Source: CAXQUZ01 sp942491145 (lineage in GTDB: Bacteria > Myxococcota_A > UBA796 > UBA2385). Taken from it: 64,000 bases of DNA. The notes under the pieces were generated by a model. It made no database searches and had not been told where the DNA came from. It worked only from the letters and a program-made list of their open reading frames with translations. The stretch spans positions 62,001-126,000 of the forward strand of contig CALOBC010000014.1 of NCBI GenBank assembly GCA_942491145.1. The letters are read 5' to 3'. This document shows positions 16,729-27,300 of this stretch, one piece after another. How positions within the stretch are numbered: the first letter of the stretch is position 1; each line of letters opens with the position of its first letter. Made by a program: the position numbers and the translations under genes.

Positions 16729-19254
16729 ATGGGACGAGGGCTGCACTCTGCGACACGTCCTGGTCGGACGCACCAGCCAGACTCCGATGATGCGTCGGTG
16801 TCCCAAGCGGCGCTGTCGTCTTCGGGCGCGTTTCCTCAAGCGGCTGCGGCTGCTGCCCACCAGTTCGAAGATGGCGTGGGGATGGAGCAAGAGGACCGTG
16901 CGGCGAGCGCGGGATGGCAAGCGATTCCCCAAGGCGGGGGGGGCTTGGGCCTGCCAGCGCCGCGCTTGGGCGCAACTCCGGGGGGCAGCGTGCAAGCCCC
17001 GCCAATGCCCGATCTCCAGGGGCCTGCCCAAGCGAAGCCGGACGGCACAGGGGGGGGCGACGTGGGGCGTGCGCCCGTGGTGTTGCCACAGGGGGGCGGC
17101 ACGCCGCTGGAGCCGGAGGTGGCTGCCCGCTTCGAGGCGGAGCTGGGCGCGAGCTTTGAGACGGTGCGGGTTCACGAGACCCCGGCGGTGGCGGAGCTGG
17201 GCGCACTGGCCCTGACCCGCGGGGAAGATGTCTATTTTGCGCCGGGGCGCTTCAACCCGACCACCGAAGAGGGCGCGCGGTTGCTCGGCCATGAGCTGGG
17301 CCATGTGTTGCAGCAGCGGGCGGGACGGGTGCAGCCAACCCGCGAGGTGGGCGGGGTGCCCATCAATGACGACCAGGGGCTCGAGTCCGAGGCGGACCAG
17401 CAGGGCGCCCGGGCCGCCAGTGGGGTGGCCCGAGGAGACGTCGCCCAGGGCAAGTTTGTGGTGGACCTGGGCTTGCCGGCAAAGTCGCCGATGGCCATGA
17501 CCCAGGCGGTGCGGGAAGTGGACGTCAAGTCGATCAATGCCGACACGGGGGCGATGGAGCCCGCGGCCGCAGAGACCAAAGCGACGGTGTCGAGAGCGGT
17601 GATCAACAAGGACATCACGGCATTGTATGGCGCGGTGGTGGGCGACCTTCGGGGGCCGGCACGGGATGTGGCGAGCGGCAAGCCGGGGGTGCACGCGGCG
17701 ATGGTGGCGGCGGTCCAGACGACGATTGCGCGGGACCCGGCGGCGGCCCAGAAGCGCATTGCGGCGGTGGCACCGGAGATGTCGGGCGGCGGGGGCAAGG
17801 CGGGCGACGGCGTCCAGGTGGCCATCGGGTTCATCGACGCGGCGCTCAAGGACTGGTTTGCGACGCTGCGCCCGACGAAGGGGGACGACGGCACGGTGCG
17901 CTACGCAGTGGCGGGGGATGGGGCGAAGAAGGTGGAGGACGTTGACAAGATTGAAGACGCGCCGAAGACCGAGGACGTTGAGAAGACCGAGGACGTTGAG
18001 AAGACCGAGGACGTTGAGAAGACCGAGGACCCGCTGAAGCTGACGGAGGACACCTCGAAGACCGAGGACACGGCCACCACCGAAGATGGGCCCCTGCCCC
18101 AGGCTCCCCGCTCGCGGCTGACCCTGGACCTGAGCCCTGCCGAGGTCGCTCTCATCGACTGGTCCAGCTGGTCTTCCAAGGGCAACCTGGCCGGGGCCCA
18201 GCTCGATGTGTTCACCGGCATGTTCCTCGATGACTGGAAGGCCAGCCAAGCCAAGACCGCCGGTGGCAAGGGAAAGGAGGCCGCTGACAATGGCCTGCAG
18301 GAGGCTGTTTTCGCTCATGTTGAGTCCTGGCAGCGCCTCGCGAAGTCCGACACCGTCGACGCCTGGCGCCTCGCCAAGCCCCTGCTGTCTCGATGGTCCG
18401 CCACGGCCCTGTCCGACTGGCTCGTCGACAAGGCCGGTGGGGGCTCAGCGGGTGGCGGGACCCGTGCAGAGTCCACCGATGTGGTGCCCCGCATCGGTGA
18501 CCCCAACGCCCGCCCCACCAATGAAGTGCGCTTGCGCCTCGCTGACGAGCGCGGGGACTTCGACCCTGGCCTCGCCACTGAGATCAACAGTGTGAAGGAC
18601 GACAAGGGCCAGCCCGCGCCCGATGCCATCGCCCGGCAGGTGCAACAGCTCGCCGATGGCCACAAGCCGCTGGAGCTGTTGGCCTCCCTGGGGGGCGCCG
18701 CCGCCAGCTGGACCGGTCCCCTGCTCGACACCGGCGGCCAGATCGGTGCATTGGCGAGCACGCTGTCCGGCCTCGTGGCCAGCCGTGCCGGCGCTGTCGA
18801 AGACTCGGCCAGCACCCAAGGTGGCATCGCCCAACAGGCCCTTCAGCGCCAGCTGGAGCGCTACCTCAAGACCGGCGAGCTCACCGACGGGGGCGTGGTG
18901 CCCGAGCAACAGACCGAGACCGACGTGAGCCTGCCGGGTGTGCATCCCCAAGATACTCAAGACACCGAAGACCTCACCGTGACTGACACGGTCAAGTCCG
19001 AAGATGTGTCCGACGCCGCGTGGCGAGGCTCTGCGGCGGTGCTGATGCTCCAGCTCCAGGCCCTCTCCGAAGACTTCGCCAGCCGCACCGACGGCATCAC
19101 CGAGCCCGGACTGCGCCGTCGCCTCGCCCAGCACTTGGTTGCCGAGCGGCAGAAGCTGGCCACGGGCGACACCCGCGATGCCTTGATGTTGGCCCGTCCG
19201 CTGACCGATGCCCACACCGTGACCGAGCTGGTGGACCACCTCTTGGGCAGTTGA
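16729..19254 (+). CDS. DUF4157 protein with KTED repeats, eCIS-associated
   Basis: An 841-residue protein from the ATG at 16729, chosen because GGAGGG sits 5 nt upstream; the frame is open further 5'. A disordered N-terminus precedes a DUF4157 domain at residues ~127-200 (LEPEVAARFEAELGASFETV, then GHELGHVLQQ with the zinc-binding HExxH at 188-192). DUF4157 is strongly enriched at eCIS loci and is thought to mark cargo or cargo-processing proteins. After a ~200-residue linker domain comes a run of VEKTED hexapeptides (17940-18075), then two distantly similar helical modules (~460-565 and ~765-841), both ending in a pattern like RLAKPLLSRW / MLARPLTDA followed by LVDK/LVDHLLG. It is divergent from the structural operon. 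Confidence 0.85.
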   Translation: MGRGLHSATRPGRTHQPDSDDASVSQAALSSSGAFPQAAAAAAHQFEDGVGMEQEDRAASAGWQAIPQGGGGLGLPAPRLGATPGGSVQAPPMPDLQGPAQAKPDGTGGGDVGRAPVVLPQGGGTPLEPEVAARFEAELGASFETVRVHETPAVAELGALALTRGEDVYFAPGRFNPTTEEGARLLGHELGHVLQQRAGRVQPTREVGGVPINDDQGLESEADQQGARAASGVARGDVAQGKFVVDLGLPAKSPMAMTQAVREVDVKSINADTGAMEPAAAETKATVSRAVINKDITALYGAVVGDLRGPARDVASGKPGVHAAMVAAVQTTIARDPAAAQKRIAAVAPEMSGGGGKAGDGVQVAIGFIDAALKDWFATLRPTKGDDGTVRYAVAGDGAKKVEDVDKIEDAPKTEDVEKTEDVEKTEDVEKTEDPLKLTEDTSKTEDTATTEDGPLPQAPRSRLTLDLSPAEVALIDWSSWSSKGNLAGAQLDVFTGMFLDDWKASQAKTAGGKGKEAADNGLQEAVFAHVESWQRLAKSDTVDAWRLAKPLLSRWSATALSDWLVDKAGGGSAGGGTRAESTDVVPRIGDPNARPTNEVRLRLADERGDFDPGLATEINSVKDDKGQPAPDAIARQVQQLADGHKPLELLASLGGAAASWTGPLLDTGGQIGALASTLSGLVASRAGAVEDSASTQGGIAQQALQRQLERYLKTGELTDGGVVPEQQTETDVSLPGVHPQDTQDTEDLTVTDTVKSEDVSDAAWRGSAAVLMLQLQALSEDFASRTDGITEPGLRRRLAQHLVAERQKLATGDTRDALMLARPLTDAHTVTELVDHLLGS
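17940..18075 (+). repeat. 18-bp coding repeat (VEKTED)
   Basis: Tandem 18-bp units of the type GTTGAGAAGACCGAGGAC run three times exactly and several more times imperfectly inside the DUF4157 gene, giving a Glu/Asp/Lys/Thr linker between its two halves. A similar TED motif recurs near 18955-18990. Confidence 0.85.
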
Positions 19255-19377
19255 GCTCTACTCGGGCCACCACCCCCGCGCGGCGAGCTGGTCCTGCACC
19301 ACGGCCGTGCGGGCGGTCAGGTAGGTCTCGGTGATGCGCTGCCGCTCGGGCGCCCAGTGCTCGTTCACCGTGTGGAG
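19116..19377. repeat. 262-bp direct duplication, copy A
   Basis: This stretch (3' end of the DUF4157 gene plus the adjoining convergent 3' end of a CotH gene) is repeated at 21369-21630 in the same orientation at an offset of 2253 bp. I count about five mismatches, roughly 98% identity. The DUF4157 gene is whole at this copy; the CotH part is only a fragment. Confidence 0.95.
19258..19377 (-). pseudogene. 3' fragment of CotH-like gene (duplicated copy)
   Basis: The minus strand encodes VNEHWAPERQRITETYLT..., identical to the last ~40 residues of the CotH-like protein at 21511-23276. Upstream of 19377 the frame runs into unrelated sequence, so this is a broken end left by the duplication. Its stop lies 3 bp beyond the stop of the convergent DUF4157 gene. 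Confidence 0.85.
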
Positions 19378-19465
19378 CTCATGCGGGATTGGCGAAGACC
19401 AGATCGCTGTAGCCATGGTGATCTTCGCACCTTCCGGGTAGGGCGATGGATCCCCCGAGAGGACC

Positions 19466-20421
19466 ATGTCCCGCACCCTGCGAATCCATTCGCACTTGTC
19501 CACGCGTGACCTTGAGCGTCGCTGTCGCCGCTGCAAGGATGTCGGCGAGCGAGAGCGCCTGCACTGCGTTGTGTTGAAGCTCAAAGGCATGAGCTCGAAG
19601 GAGACTGCGGCCGTCTTCATGACGCGCGAAGCTTGGGTGCGCCGAACGGCCCGCCGTTGCAACAAAGAAGGCCCCGATGCGATGAAGGATGGCCGCCGAA
19701 ACAATGGTGCAAAGCGGCTTCTGACGGAGGATGACATGGCGGCGCTCGACGTGGCGCTGGCGGCCGACCCGCCGGACTTTGGTCGGGGCCCAAAGTCGCC
19801 TCGTGGATCACTGCGCGAAAGGGCGTCCCGGTCACGAACTACACGGGCTGACTCTAGCTCAAGCGCCTTGGCTACTCGGTCCAACGGCCGCGGCCCAAGC
19901 ACCCCGACGCCGACAAGGAGGCCCAGGAGGCCTTCAAAAAGGGGGGCTCGCCGAAGCTGTTCACCGCGTTTGTGGAGCCCATCCCGACGCCGTAGTGGAG
20001 GTCTGGGCGATGGACGAGCTGCGCGAAGGACTCATCCCGAGCGACCGCGCGCAATGGGCCAAGAAGGGTCGTCGGCCGGTCCCATCGTCTCGCCGGACAT
20101 GCAAATGAGTCTACGACTATGTCTACGTACACCACGCAAGCGGCGACATGGTGCACTTGGTTTGCACCACAGTGGACACTGACTTGCACCACAGTGGACA
20201 CTGAAGTGATGTCGGCAGGACTCGCAGAGTTTGCCGAGGCTGCGGACGTAAGCCCCCGTCGTCAAGTAGTTCTCGTGCTCGATGGTGCCGGCTGGCATCG
20301 GTCGCACACACATGTGGTGCCGGAGGGGCTCCACCTGGTGTTCTTGACGCCGTACTCCCCCGAGCTGCAACCTGCTGGGTGCCCGTTTCCGTTGATCAAC
20401 GAGGCTCTCGCCAACTCTTGA
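19466..20421 (+). pseudogene. Decayed IS630-family transposase
   Basis: The N-terminal winged helix-turn-helix part reads in one frame (LERRCRRCKDVGERERLHCV, LKGMSSKETAAVFMTREAWV). A second frame gives KRLGYSVQRPRPKHPDADKE, then AHPDAVVEVWAMDE and WAKKGRRPV. A third frame gives the DDE end (VVLVLDGAGWHRS, VPEGLHLVFLTPYSPELQPA). In-frame stops near 19857-19860 and at least two frameshifts separate these parts, so no functional protein is made. Near 20168-20210 a 22-bp segment (TTGCACCACAGTGGACACTG core) is duplicated in tandem. I could not see terminal inverted repeats. Confidence 0.85.
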
Positions 20422-20435
20422 TAATTTCCTACGTA

Positions 20436-20996
20436 CTAGGGTGCGATCACCCGGCCCGGCGCGCCGTTGTTGCCGCTGCGGGAGTGGCAGCTCGCGCAAG
20501 CGCCCGTCCCTACTGCGCCGAGCATCTTGCGCTCGACATCGCCGTCAATGATCTTGGCAGTGATGGGAAACACCAGTTCGTTGTCGCGGAAGTAGAAGTT
20601 GCCTGCGGAGTTGGTGGACTCCGTCCACACGGCCCCGGTCGCATCAGTCACTTCCACCACAACGTCCTCCACACCGTTGCAGTCGTCCGGCTCGTCGTAC
20701 TCGGTGAAGACCGTGCCCGCGACCGTGAACCGGGGACCTTCTCCTTCGCTGGTGTGGCAGGCAATGCAGTCCATCCCGGGATGCATGCGGGGCGACTCTG
20801 AGTTGCCGCCGGTCCAGTAGCTGTCGGAGACGCAGGTGCCATCAGCCCCATCGCCACCGTCTCCGCCGCCATCAGCCCCATCGCCACCGTCCGCTCCGCC
20901 GTCGTCCTTCGATGAGGCCGAGCCGGTGGCGTCTTCGGTGGGCTGGCAAGCGGGGAGCAACAACACACAGGTGAGCAGCGAGACGCGGCGGTTCAT
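20436..20996 (-). CDS. Lipoprotein with two CxxCH haem-c motifs
   Basis: A 186-residue protein. The N-terminus has a lipoprotein signal (RRVSLLTCVLLLPAC; Cys ~17), followed by a Gly/Asp-rich linker with repeated GGDGADGG. CIACH (~residue 76) and CASCH (~residue 167) are covalent haem-c attachment motifs, so a periplasmic or outer-membrane dihaem cytochrome-like protein is expected. Between them lies a beta-sandwich-like stretch (FTVAGTVFTEYDEPDDC, GAVWTESTNSAGNFYF) resembling carboxypeptidase-regulatory-like folds. The gene lies within the segment bracketed by the 262-bp duplication, next to the IS630 remnant. No redox partner gene is nearby. Confidence 0.8.
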   Translation of the reverse strand: MNRRVSLLTCVLLLPACQPTEDATGSASSKDDGGADGGDGADGGGDGGDGADGTCVSDSYWTGGNSESPRMHPGMDCIACHTSEGEGPRFTVAGTVFTEYDEPDDCNGVEDVVVEVTDATGAVWTESTNSAGNFYFRDNELVFPITAKIIDGDVERKMLGAVGTGACASCHSRSGNNGAPGRVIAP

Positions 20997-21368
20997 GTCG
21001 GTTCCGGGGTATGGGGCACAGCCTCAACGTGGCCGGTCTGCCACCCACCGGCCACAGCGGCACCCCGGGAACTGTTCGCGCGCTTGGATACGTTGTGGGG
21101 CGCTCGGCAGCGCAGGTCCCGGCGAGCTCGTCGTGTCTGTGCGCTCTTGCCCTCCGCCCAACCCGCCGGCCACCACGCTCCCACGGCCTTCCCGGGGCAG
21201 CCTCGCACACGCCGGCGAACCGTTGACGCGAGGACGGCCAGCTGGACCACCACTGGTTGCGCTTCGAGTGGGTCTTCGGCGGGGGATGTTCGGTCGTGCT
21301 GCGGCAGGTGCGGTGCGGAGAGGCTGCGGGTGCCCTACTGGCCGGCGATGTGGCCGAGTCCGTTGACC
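20997..21368. other. Gene-free interval
   Basis: About 370 bp between the haem lipoprotein start and duplication copy B. Frames on both strands are Arg/Ala/Pro-rich shadows without recognisable motifs, start sites or conserved blocks. It should contain the promoter of the haem lipoprotein, but I see no clear boxes. Confidence 0.5.
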
Positions 21369-21630
21369 CCGTCGCCTCGCCCAGCACTTGGTTGCCGAGC
21401 GGCAGAAGCTGGCCACGGGCGACAGCCGCGATGCCTTGATGTTGGCCCGTCCGCTGACCGATGCCCACACCGTGACCGAGCTGGTGGACCACCTCTTGGG
21501 CGGTTGACCCCTACTCGGGCCACCACCCCCGCGCGGCGAGCTGGTCCTGCACCACGGCCGTGCGGGCGGTCAGGTAGGTCTCGGTGATGCGCTGCCGCTC
21601 GGGCGCCCAGTGCTCGTTCACCGTGTAGAG
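21369..21630. repeat. 262-bp direct duplication, copy B
   Basis: Second copy of 19116-19377. Here the CotH gene end is whole and the DUF4157 part is only a 46-codon fragment (RLAQHLVAERQKLATGDSRD..., stop TGA at 21505-21507 on the + strand). The complementary completeness of the two copies shows that material was placed between an originally adjacent, convergent DUF4157-CotH pair. Confidence 0.95.
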
Positions 21631-23276
21631 CGCACAGGGCTCGCTTGCGTAGCAGTACACATCCCGCCGATAGCTCCCCCAGCGGGCGGACTCCGCGAGC
21701 ATGGCCGGCCCCAAGATGTCCGCCAGTGCGTCATACCGGGCGATTGCGTTGGCTGGTGAGAGGGGGCCTCCAGCGCCCATCACCTCGGCCGCGCGACGGG
21801 CCAGCCGGTCCCGAAATTCCTCATGCAACACAAAGGCTTGGAAGATCTGGCCGGGCGTTCCTGCGTCGTCGGCACCCGTGCGGTCGGTCTCGAGCTCCTT
21901 GAGGGTGTGCTCGGCATCCCACGACACAAAGCGCCACCGTCCGTCGTCGCTGCGCTGTCGTCCGGCGTACCAATTGTGCCAGGGCCAGTCGTCATTGCCG
22001 GCCCACAGGTTCATCAGCATATAGTCGATGAGTGCGGCTTCATCGACCTTCTCCCGCAGTCGCTCCAAGCTCGCATCCGAGCCGTCGGCTGCGCTGGCTC
22101 GCCGCAGCGTCTCGTCCCAGTCGTCGGTGTCGCCGTCGATGGCTTCGCCGGAATTCAACACATCCCATTCTCCGCCCCCGGCCCGGTCCGCAAAGAAGTC
22201 GGCGTCGGCTCGCTCGGCAATGTCGTAGATGCCCCAGTACAGGCCATTGAGGAACAGATGGACATGGCGACCCCGGGGAGCATCACCGCCGAGGGCCCGC
22301 TGGGTGGCCCGGACGAAGGGGTCCCGCAACAGCTGCGTGCGGCTGCGTTGGGTGGGGTCCCAGTGTACCCATGAGTGGTTGTAGCCGGCCCGCAGGATGA
22401 GCCCGTCAAAGCGCTCGGGACCGCCATCTTCGTAGAGGCGGTAGCGCAGGGTGCCGGGTCCATAGTCGCTCTTGAACAACACACGGATGCTCTTCTTGGG
22501 GGACCGGTCCGGCTGGCGACTCGCGCCGCCATAGATGCGGCCGGCGGCGTTTATGGCAAACCCGTCCTCGCCGTCGGCATACAGCTCCAGCGACAGCGGC
22601 CGCTCCCACGCGGTGCCCGACTCCCACGCGTGGTCAACCAGTCCGGTGGGCCCCCAGAGGTCGTCCGGATCCAGCACCAGCGACACCATCGGCAGTGCCC
22701 GCAGCGCGGCCTGAAACGCGGCGGGGTCGTCCTCTGTGATGTCGTCAGATAGGCCATAGTGTAGTGCTCCAGCCTCCGGTGCCGTAGTCGGGGGACCACT
22801 GGGTCGGCCAGTCCTCGGGGGCCTCTTGGGTTGCGACTTGGTCGGGGAAGACAAAGGTGCGGGTGAGCGTGGACCCCACCGGTGCGCCGTCGGTGGTCAT
22901 GGCCAGCCGGAGCACGGTGGTGTGGTCAATGTCGAGGGGGGCGGTGTAGGCCGTGGCGGTGGGCGAGCGGAGGGGGTCGGAGCCGTCGCGGGTGGTGAGG
23001 ATGGTCGGCGCCGACGAGTGCTGTGGTCACGGTGAGCGTGAACGGACCGTCGTCCACCCAGCCACCGGGGTGGTCGAGCTGCAGCGCAGAGCCGCCGACA
23101 TCGTCGATGGTGTCGTCCCCCGTGCCGACGCCGCCGTCTTGCCCCGCGGTGCCCGAGTCATCGCTGGCCGCGGCCGAGTCTGCACCGTCCCCAGCAGGAG
23201 GTGCGGTGCCCTCGGGGGTGGACCGGGGAACGGAGGGCGCACAGCCCAGGGCGAAGGCAAGCAGCAAGTGTCGCAT
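21511..23276 (-). pseudogene. CotH-kinase-like lipoprotein gene, broken by two frameshifts
   Basis: The ATG at 23276 gives a lipoprotein signal (RHLLLAFALGCAPS), a Ser/Asp/Gly linker and FTLTVTTA. The frame then shifts near 23015 into APTILTTRDGSDPLRSPTAT, a chitobiase-like domain with FVFPDQV. It shifts again near 22760-22800 into HYGLSDDITEDDPAAFQAAL and the CotH core: LPMVSLVLDPDDLWG, KKSIRVLFKSDYG, GLILRAGYNHSW, HVHLFLNGLYWGIYDIAER, NDDWPWHNWYA, WRFVSWDAEHTL. CotH proteins are atypical secreted kinases of spore coats and bacterial surfaces. The C-terminal 447-residue frame is open but starts inside the gene. The breaks could be genuine decay or base-calling errors. Confidence 0.8.
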
Positions 23277-23305
23277 GGGGCCAGTGTACGCCGGGGGCAA
23301 ACCAG

Positions 23306-23614
23306 TCAGCCAACTTCGGGCTCTCCGGTGGCAGAACCATCGGCCGGACCATCCACCACCACGGTCGCTTCCGCGCTGCGGCTCCAGGCATCCCAGACCT
23401 TCAGCGTGAGCACGGTGCCGGGGGGCAAGTGGTCATCGAGCTCCCCGCGGTGGCTGCCCTCAAAGTAGGGCTCGCCGTTGGTGTAGAGGCGGCTGCCCAC
23501 CGATGTTCCCGTCGCCAACCACTCGATGTGTTGTTGGCCGCCCACTGGGGTCACCACAAAGCGGACGATGGCCGGCGGGGCCGAGGCGGACTGGGGACCG
23601 GGGGGGCGCTGCAT
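23306..23614 (-). CDS. Small unrecognised protein, 102 aa
   Basis: Starts at the ATG at 23614, 3 nt after the CpXC gene's stop, so it is probably co-translated. After a Pro-rich N-terminus it looks like a single beta sandwich (IVRFVVTPVGGQQHIEWLA, TVLTLKVWDAWSRSAEATVV). There is no signal peptide. The codon use and tight spacing support it as a real gene between CpXC and the CotH-like lipoprotein gene; function unknown. Confidence 0.65.
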   Translation of the reverse strand: MQRPPGPQSASAPPAIVRFVVTPVGGQQHIEWLATGTSVGSRLYTNGEPYFEGSHRGELDDHLPPGTVLTLKVWDAWSRSAEATVVVDGPADGSATGEPEVG

Positions 23615-23617
23615 GGG

Positions 23618-24304
23618 TCAGCCAAGGTCGATGAGGATGCGCTTGAGGTCGACGAACAGGGCGTCCTCGAACTTTTCGAGCACCATGGCCCAGCTCTGAA
23701 GGTCCTCAGCCACGCCATCGTAGAGTGCCCGGGGCACTTGGATGGTCTCGCCGCTCTCGCCGGTGGCCGTCACCTGCCAGGCAAAGGCGAGCACGTCTTC
23801 AGTGGCGCCGAGCAGCCGCAGCTCCACCTTCGGGTCGGGCTCGGGGCTGGGCAGTCCTCGCCAGATGAGCAGCTTGGTCAGCTCGAGGGTGCGGTCGTCC
23901 AGGCCCTCTTCGTCGATGACCAGCTTCTCGCGCAGGGCGGGCCAGCCGAAGACCACCCGGGGCCGCAGCGCTGCCCCCAGCTCCCGGGCCACCTTGGGCG
24001 CCGCCTTGCCGAAGGTCTTGTTGAACATGTACCGCGCGTGGGTCTCCCGCTCGGTCCACTTGGACAAGCTGGCGATGGGGTAGGCCGCAATCCACTGGTC
24101 GCGGCTGGCATCGACATAGCTGAACTCAGGGTCCATGCGAAAGCTTGTGCCGCACGCGCCGCAGGTCTCCTGCTGAAAGGTGCGGTCGAGCACCTTGTCG
24201 CGATACTGGGGGGCGCGATGGGCGTTGACGCTGTCGACAATGCTGAATGGCACCTTCTCTTCGCAAGAGGGGCACGGCAGCTCGATGGTCCGAAACAAAG
24301 ACAT
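23618..24304 (-). CDS. CpXC-domain zinc-ribbon protein
   Basis: A 228-residue protein from the ATG at 24304. The N-terminus CPSC (residues 11-14) and CGAC (48-51) make a zinc-ribbon with the CpXC family pattern (ELPCPSCEEKVPF...). The rest (residues ~60-228) is helical with Trp and charged residues (FGWPALREKLVID, SWAMVLEKFEDALF) typical of the longer CpXC proteins. The biochemical role of the family is unknown to me. It lies 48 nt after the large metalloprotease-like gene, so the two are likely co-transcribed. Confidence 0.75.
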   Translation of the reverse strand: MSLFRTIELPCPSCEEKVPFSIVDSVNAHRAPQYRDKVLDRTFQQETCGACGTSFRMDPEFSYVDASRDQWIAAYPIASLSKWTERETHARYMFNKTFGKAAPKVARELGAALRPRVVFGWPALREKLVIDEEGLDDRTLELTKLLIWRGLPSPEPDPKVELRLLGATEDVLAFAWQVTATGESGETIQVPRALYDGVAEDLQSWAMVLEKFEDALFVDLKRILIDLG

Positions 24305-24352
24305 GGGGGCTCCCTGCAGCGCGCGGGTGGGCACTGCGCATGAGTTGCAGGA

Positions 24353-27300
24353 TCAGAAGTTGTCGCGGATGACAGCGTTGAAGGGATGGGAGGTCTTGAG
24401 CTTGCCGGTGTAGTAGGCGGCGTAGAGCTCTGCGAACCACTCGGCGGGCGCCCGAAACTGGTAGCCAGAGATGCCCTTCTTGCGGGTGTCCCACTTGTAC
24501 CGGTTCCACTTTCCTTCGTCTTCCTGGTAGCAGTAGTCGCCAATCACGGCGCGCTTGCTGGCCTGGCCGTCGAAGCAGATGCCCCACGAGCGACTGATCT
24601 TGCCCCACTTCTCGATGGCTGCAAACGCCGCTGTCCACTTGTTGGTGTTGGCGATCTGGCTCGCATCGGGGCTCGGGGGGACGGCCGGACCGGACTTCTC
24701 GATGGTGGCTTTGACAAAGTCGCGCAGCACTGCGTCGCGGTCGATGTTGCCAAACCCGAAGTCGAGGGTGGTCTTGAAGTGGGTGGTGCCGGCGTCGACG
24801 ACGGCAGTGTTGTCGGCATACACCGTCCACTCGCCGTACTTGACGTCACTGCCATTGGTCTCCATGAACCGGGCCTGCCAGTCCACAGCATGGCCCACCT
24901 CGTGCAGCGCGGCCCAGTCGAAGTAGGTGACCGGATCGTTGTTGGCCGGCTGGTAGTCGTCTTCGATGGGCTCGGGAAAGGCCGTGGTGGAGCCGAGGTT
25001 TCCGCTCTGTTCGGTGGTGTGGTAGTCGCCCGTGAGGCTGGGGCGTCCGCAGTACATGTCGATGCGTCCCCACTCCCGATGGTCGGGATAAAAGGAATAG
25101 CCCGCGCCGCCTGTCTTGCGTGTGTCCTGTGTCAGTAGGGTCAGGTGGGTGTTGTCGCGAACATGCGTGTCGGGCACCATGTTGAACAGGTCATACATGT
25201 GCTTGAGCGACTCGGTGTGGGTCTCGGGCAGCTCGTTGACGCCTTGGGTGTAGAACTGCCTGACCGACGTGAGCTTGAAGCGCTTCTCCAGCGCTGCCTT
25301 GAGGACCTCGGCATACTCTGCATGAGTGGGGTCCAGGTCTTCGATGAAGGCATCGAGCAGCTTGGGCCCGCCGGGGGTGATGCCGTCGAGCGCGGCCACG
25401 GCGGCGGTGGGGTTGGTGGCGGCGCCTTCGGTTGCGTGCTGCACAAACATGGCCCGCACAGCGTCATCGAGCGGGGCGACCTTCTTGAGTGCACCCGCGT
25501 ACTGACCAGCATCGGACAGGTCCGTGACGGCCTTGTGGGCCGCCTTCATGTCTTTGTTCAGCGCGACAAGCTGGGGGTCGGGACTGTTCACCGGCACGTT
25601 GGGAAGGGCGATGAGCAAGGCTTTGTCGTAGCGTTCCTTCACCGGGTCATAGGCGGCCTTCCACGCCTTGTGGTCGGCGAGCAGCCCCTCGACGGTGACC
25701 AGTGCAGACTCGAAGGCGGGGACCAAGTCGAGCCCGTCGCCGTGGGCCTTGGCGGTCTCTTTGTCTTTGATGGCCTTCTCGGCATCGACCATGTTGCCAT
25801 GGGCCGTCGAGAGGGTTGCCAGACCGCTGCTGGTGGTCTTCGCGGTCTCAAAGCGCTGGCGGAGGGGGCCCATCAAGGCGGTCAGCTCCGTGGCGCACAA
25901 CAACTGGAACATCGTGGCCAGGGTCTTCGCCTCGACGCCGGTGTTGCTCTTCCACACCTGGCTCTCGGTCTCTCCTCCTTGAGTGAGGGCGACCTTGAAG
26001 CGCAGCTCAATGACCGCCTTGAGGGCCGGGCTGGTGTCGGGCTCGGTGCCGACGAGCTGCTTGCTGAGGTCGGCGAGCAGTGCGTCGCCCCCTTCCTCAG
26101 ACTGCAGCTTGGACAGGGCCGTCTTGGGAGTCTTCGAGCCGAGCGCACCCAGCTTGGCTTCGGTGCTGAGCACGTCGCTGGCGGCGTTGTCGAGGTCTGG
26201 GAGGAGGGCCTCGGCGTCCGCCCAAGCACCGGTGTCGAGCTTCTGCTTCACGGCCGTGCGGGCTTGCACCAGGGTGGTCTTCTTGGCCTTGAGCGGGGAG
26301 TCGACCGACTCGACCGGTTCGGGCACCACCACCAGCAGCGCGGCGGTCTCCCGGGCCTTCACGGGGGTCTCGGCCTTCTCGAAGGCGACCTTGGCGGCGA
26401 GGCTGTCTTCCACCGCCGCGATGCGGGCGACAAAGGCGGGCACGGCGGCCCGGGCGGCGATGTAGTCTCCGGCGGACTCGAGGTCGGTCGCGGTCTTGCG
26501 GGCGGCCACCATCGTGTCGTGGAGGCCCTTGATGGCCGGGATGCCGGCGCTGGTGCCCTTCACTTTGTCGTACCGCAGGTCGGCTTGGGCGAGGTTATAG
26601 CGCCAGGCCTTGTGGTCGAAGATGACCCGCTCGACGGCATCCATCTTGCCGACGAGGTCTTCGAGGCTCTTCCACGCGCGGACCCCGTCAGGCGACGGTG
26701 GGCTGGCATGGGTGGTGATGGCGGTGTTCATGTCGAGCATCGCCTGGTGGTGGCCGTCCTTGTCGTTGAGGCCCACAAACGCGGTCTGGAGCAGGGCCAG
26801 CCGGGCGCGGCGGTCCGAGAGGGTCTGTTGGAGCTCGGTGTTGAAGTGAGCGGTGAAGTCGATGTTGGTGGTCACCAGCTCTTGCTTGACTTCGGTCACC
26901 AACGGGCCCAGGTCGGCCTTCTTGGCCTTCGCGGTGACGAAGTCCGCCGCCGCCAGGGCCACCTCAAGCGCGGTGTGACAGTCCACCATGGCCTGTCGCT
27001 TGTTCTTGAGGTCGGTGCCCGCAGCACTGGTTCCCCACTGGGCGACGGCGAAGGTCGCGAGGGGCTCTTGAGTTGCATAGGCCACCAGCGGCGCGTTCGA
27101 CGCACTATCGTACAGGCCCTTGGCGGTCAGCGTGTCTTCGACCTTCTGGATGGCCGTGTCGAAGGCCCCGAGCAGGGCCTTGCCAGACACAAACAATCCC
27201 GCGCTGTCTTTGTCGACAATAGCCTTAGCACGGTCAATCACATCGGTGCGCATCGTCGCCATGGCGGCCACAGCGCTGCTGTTGGATGTCGCTGTCGTGG

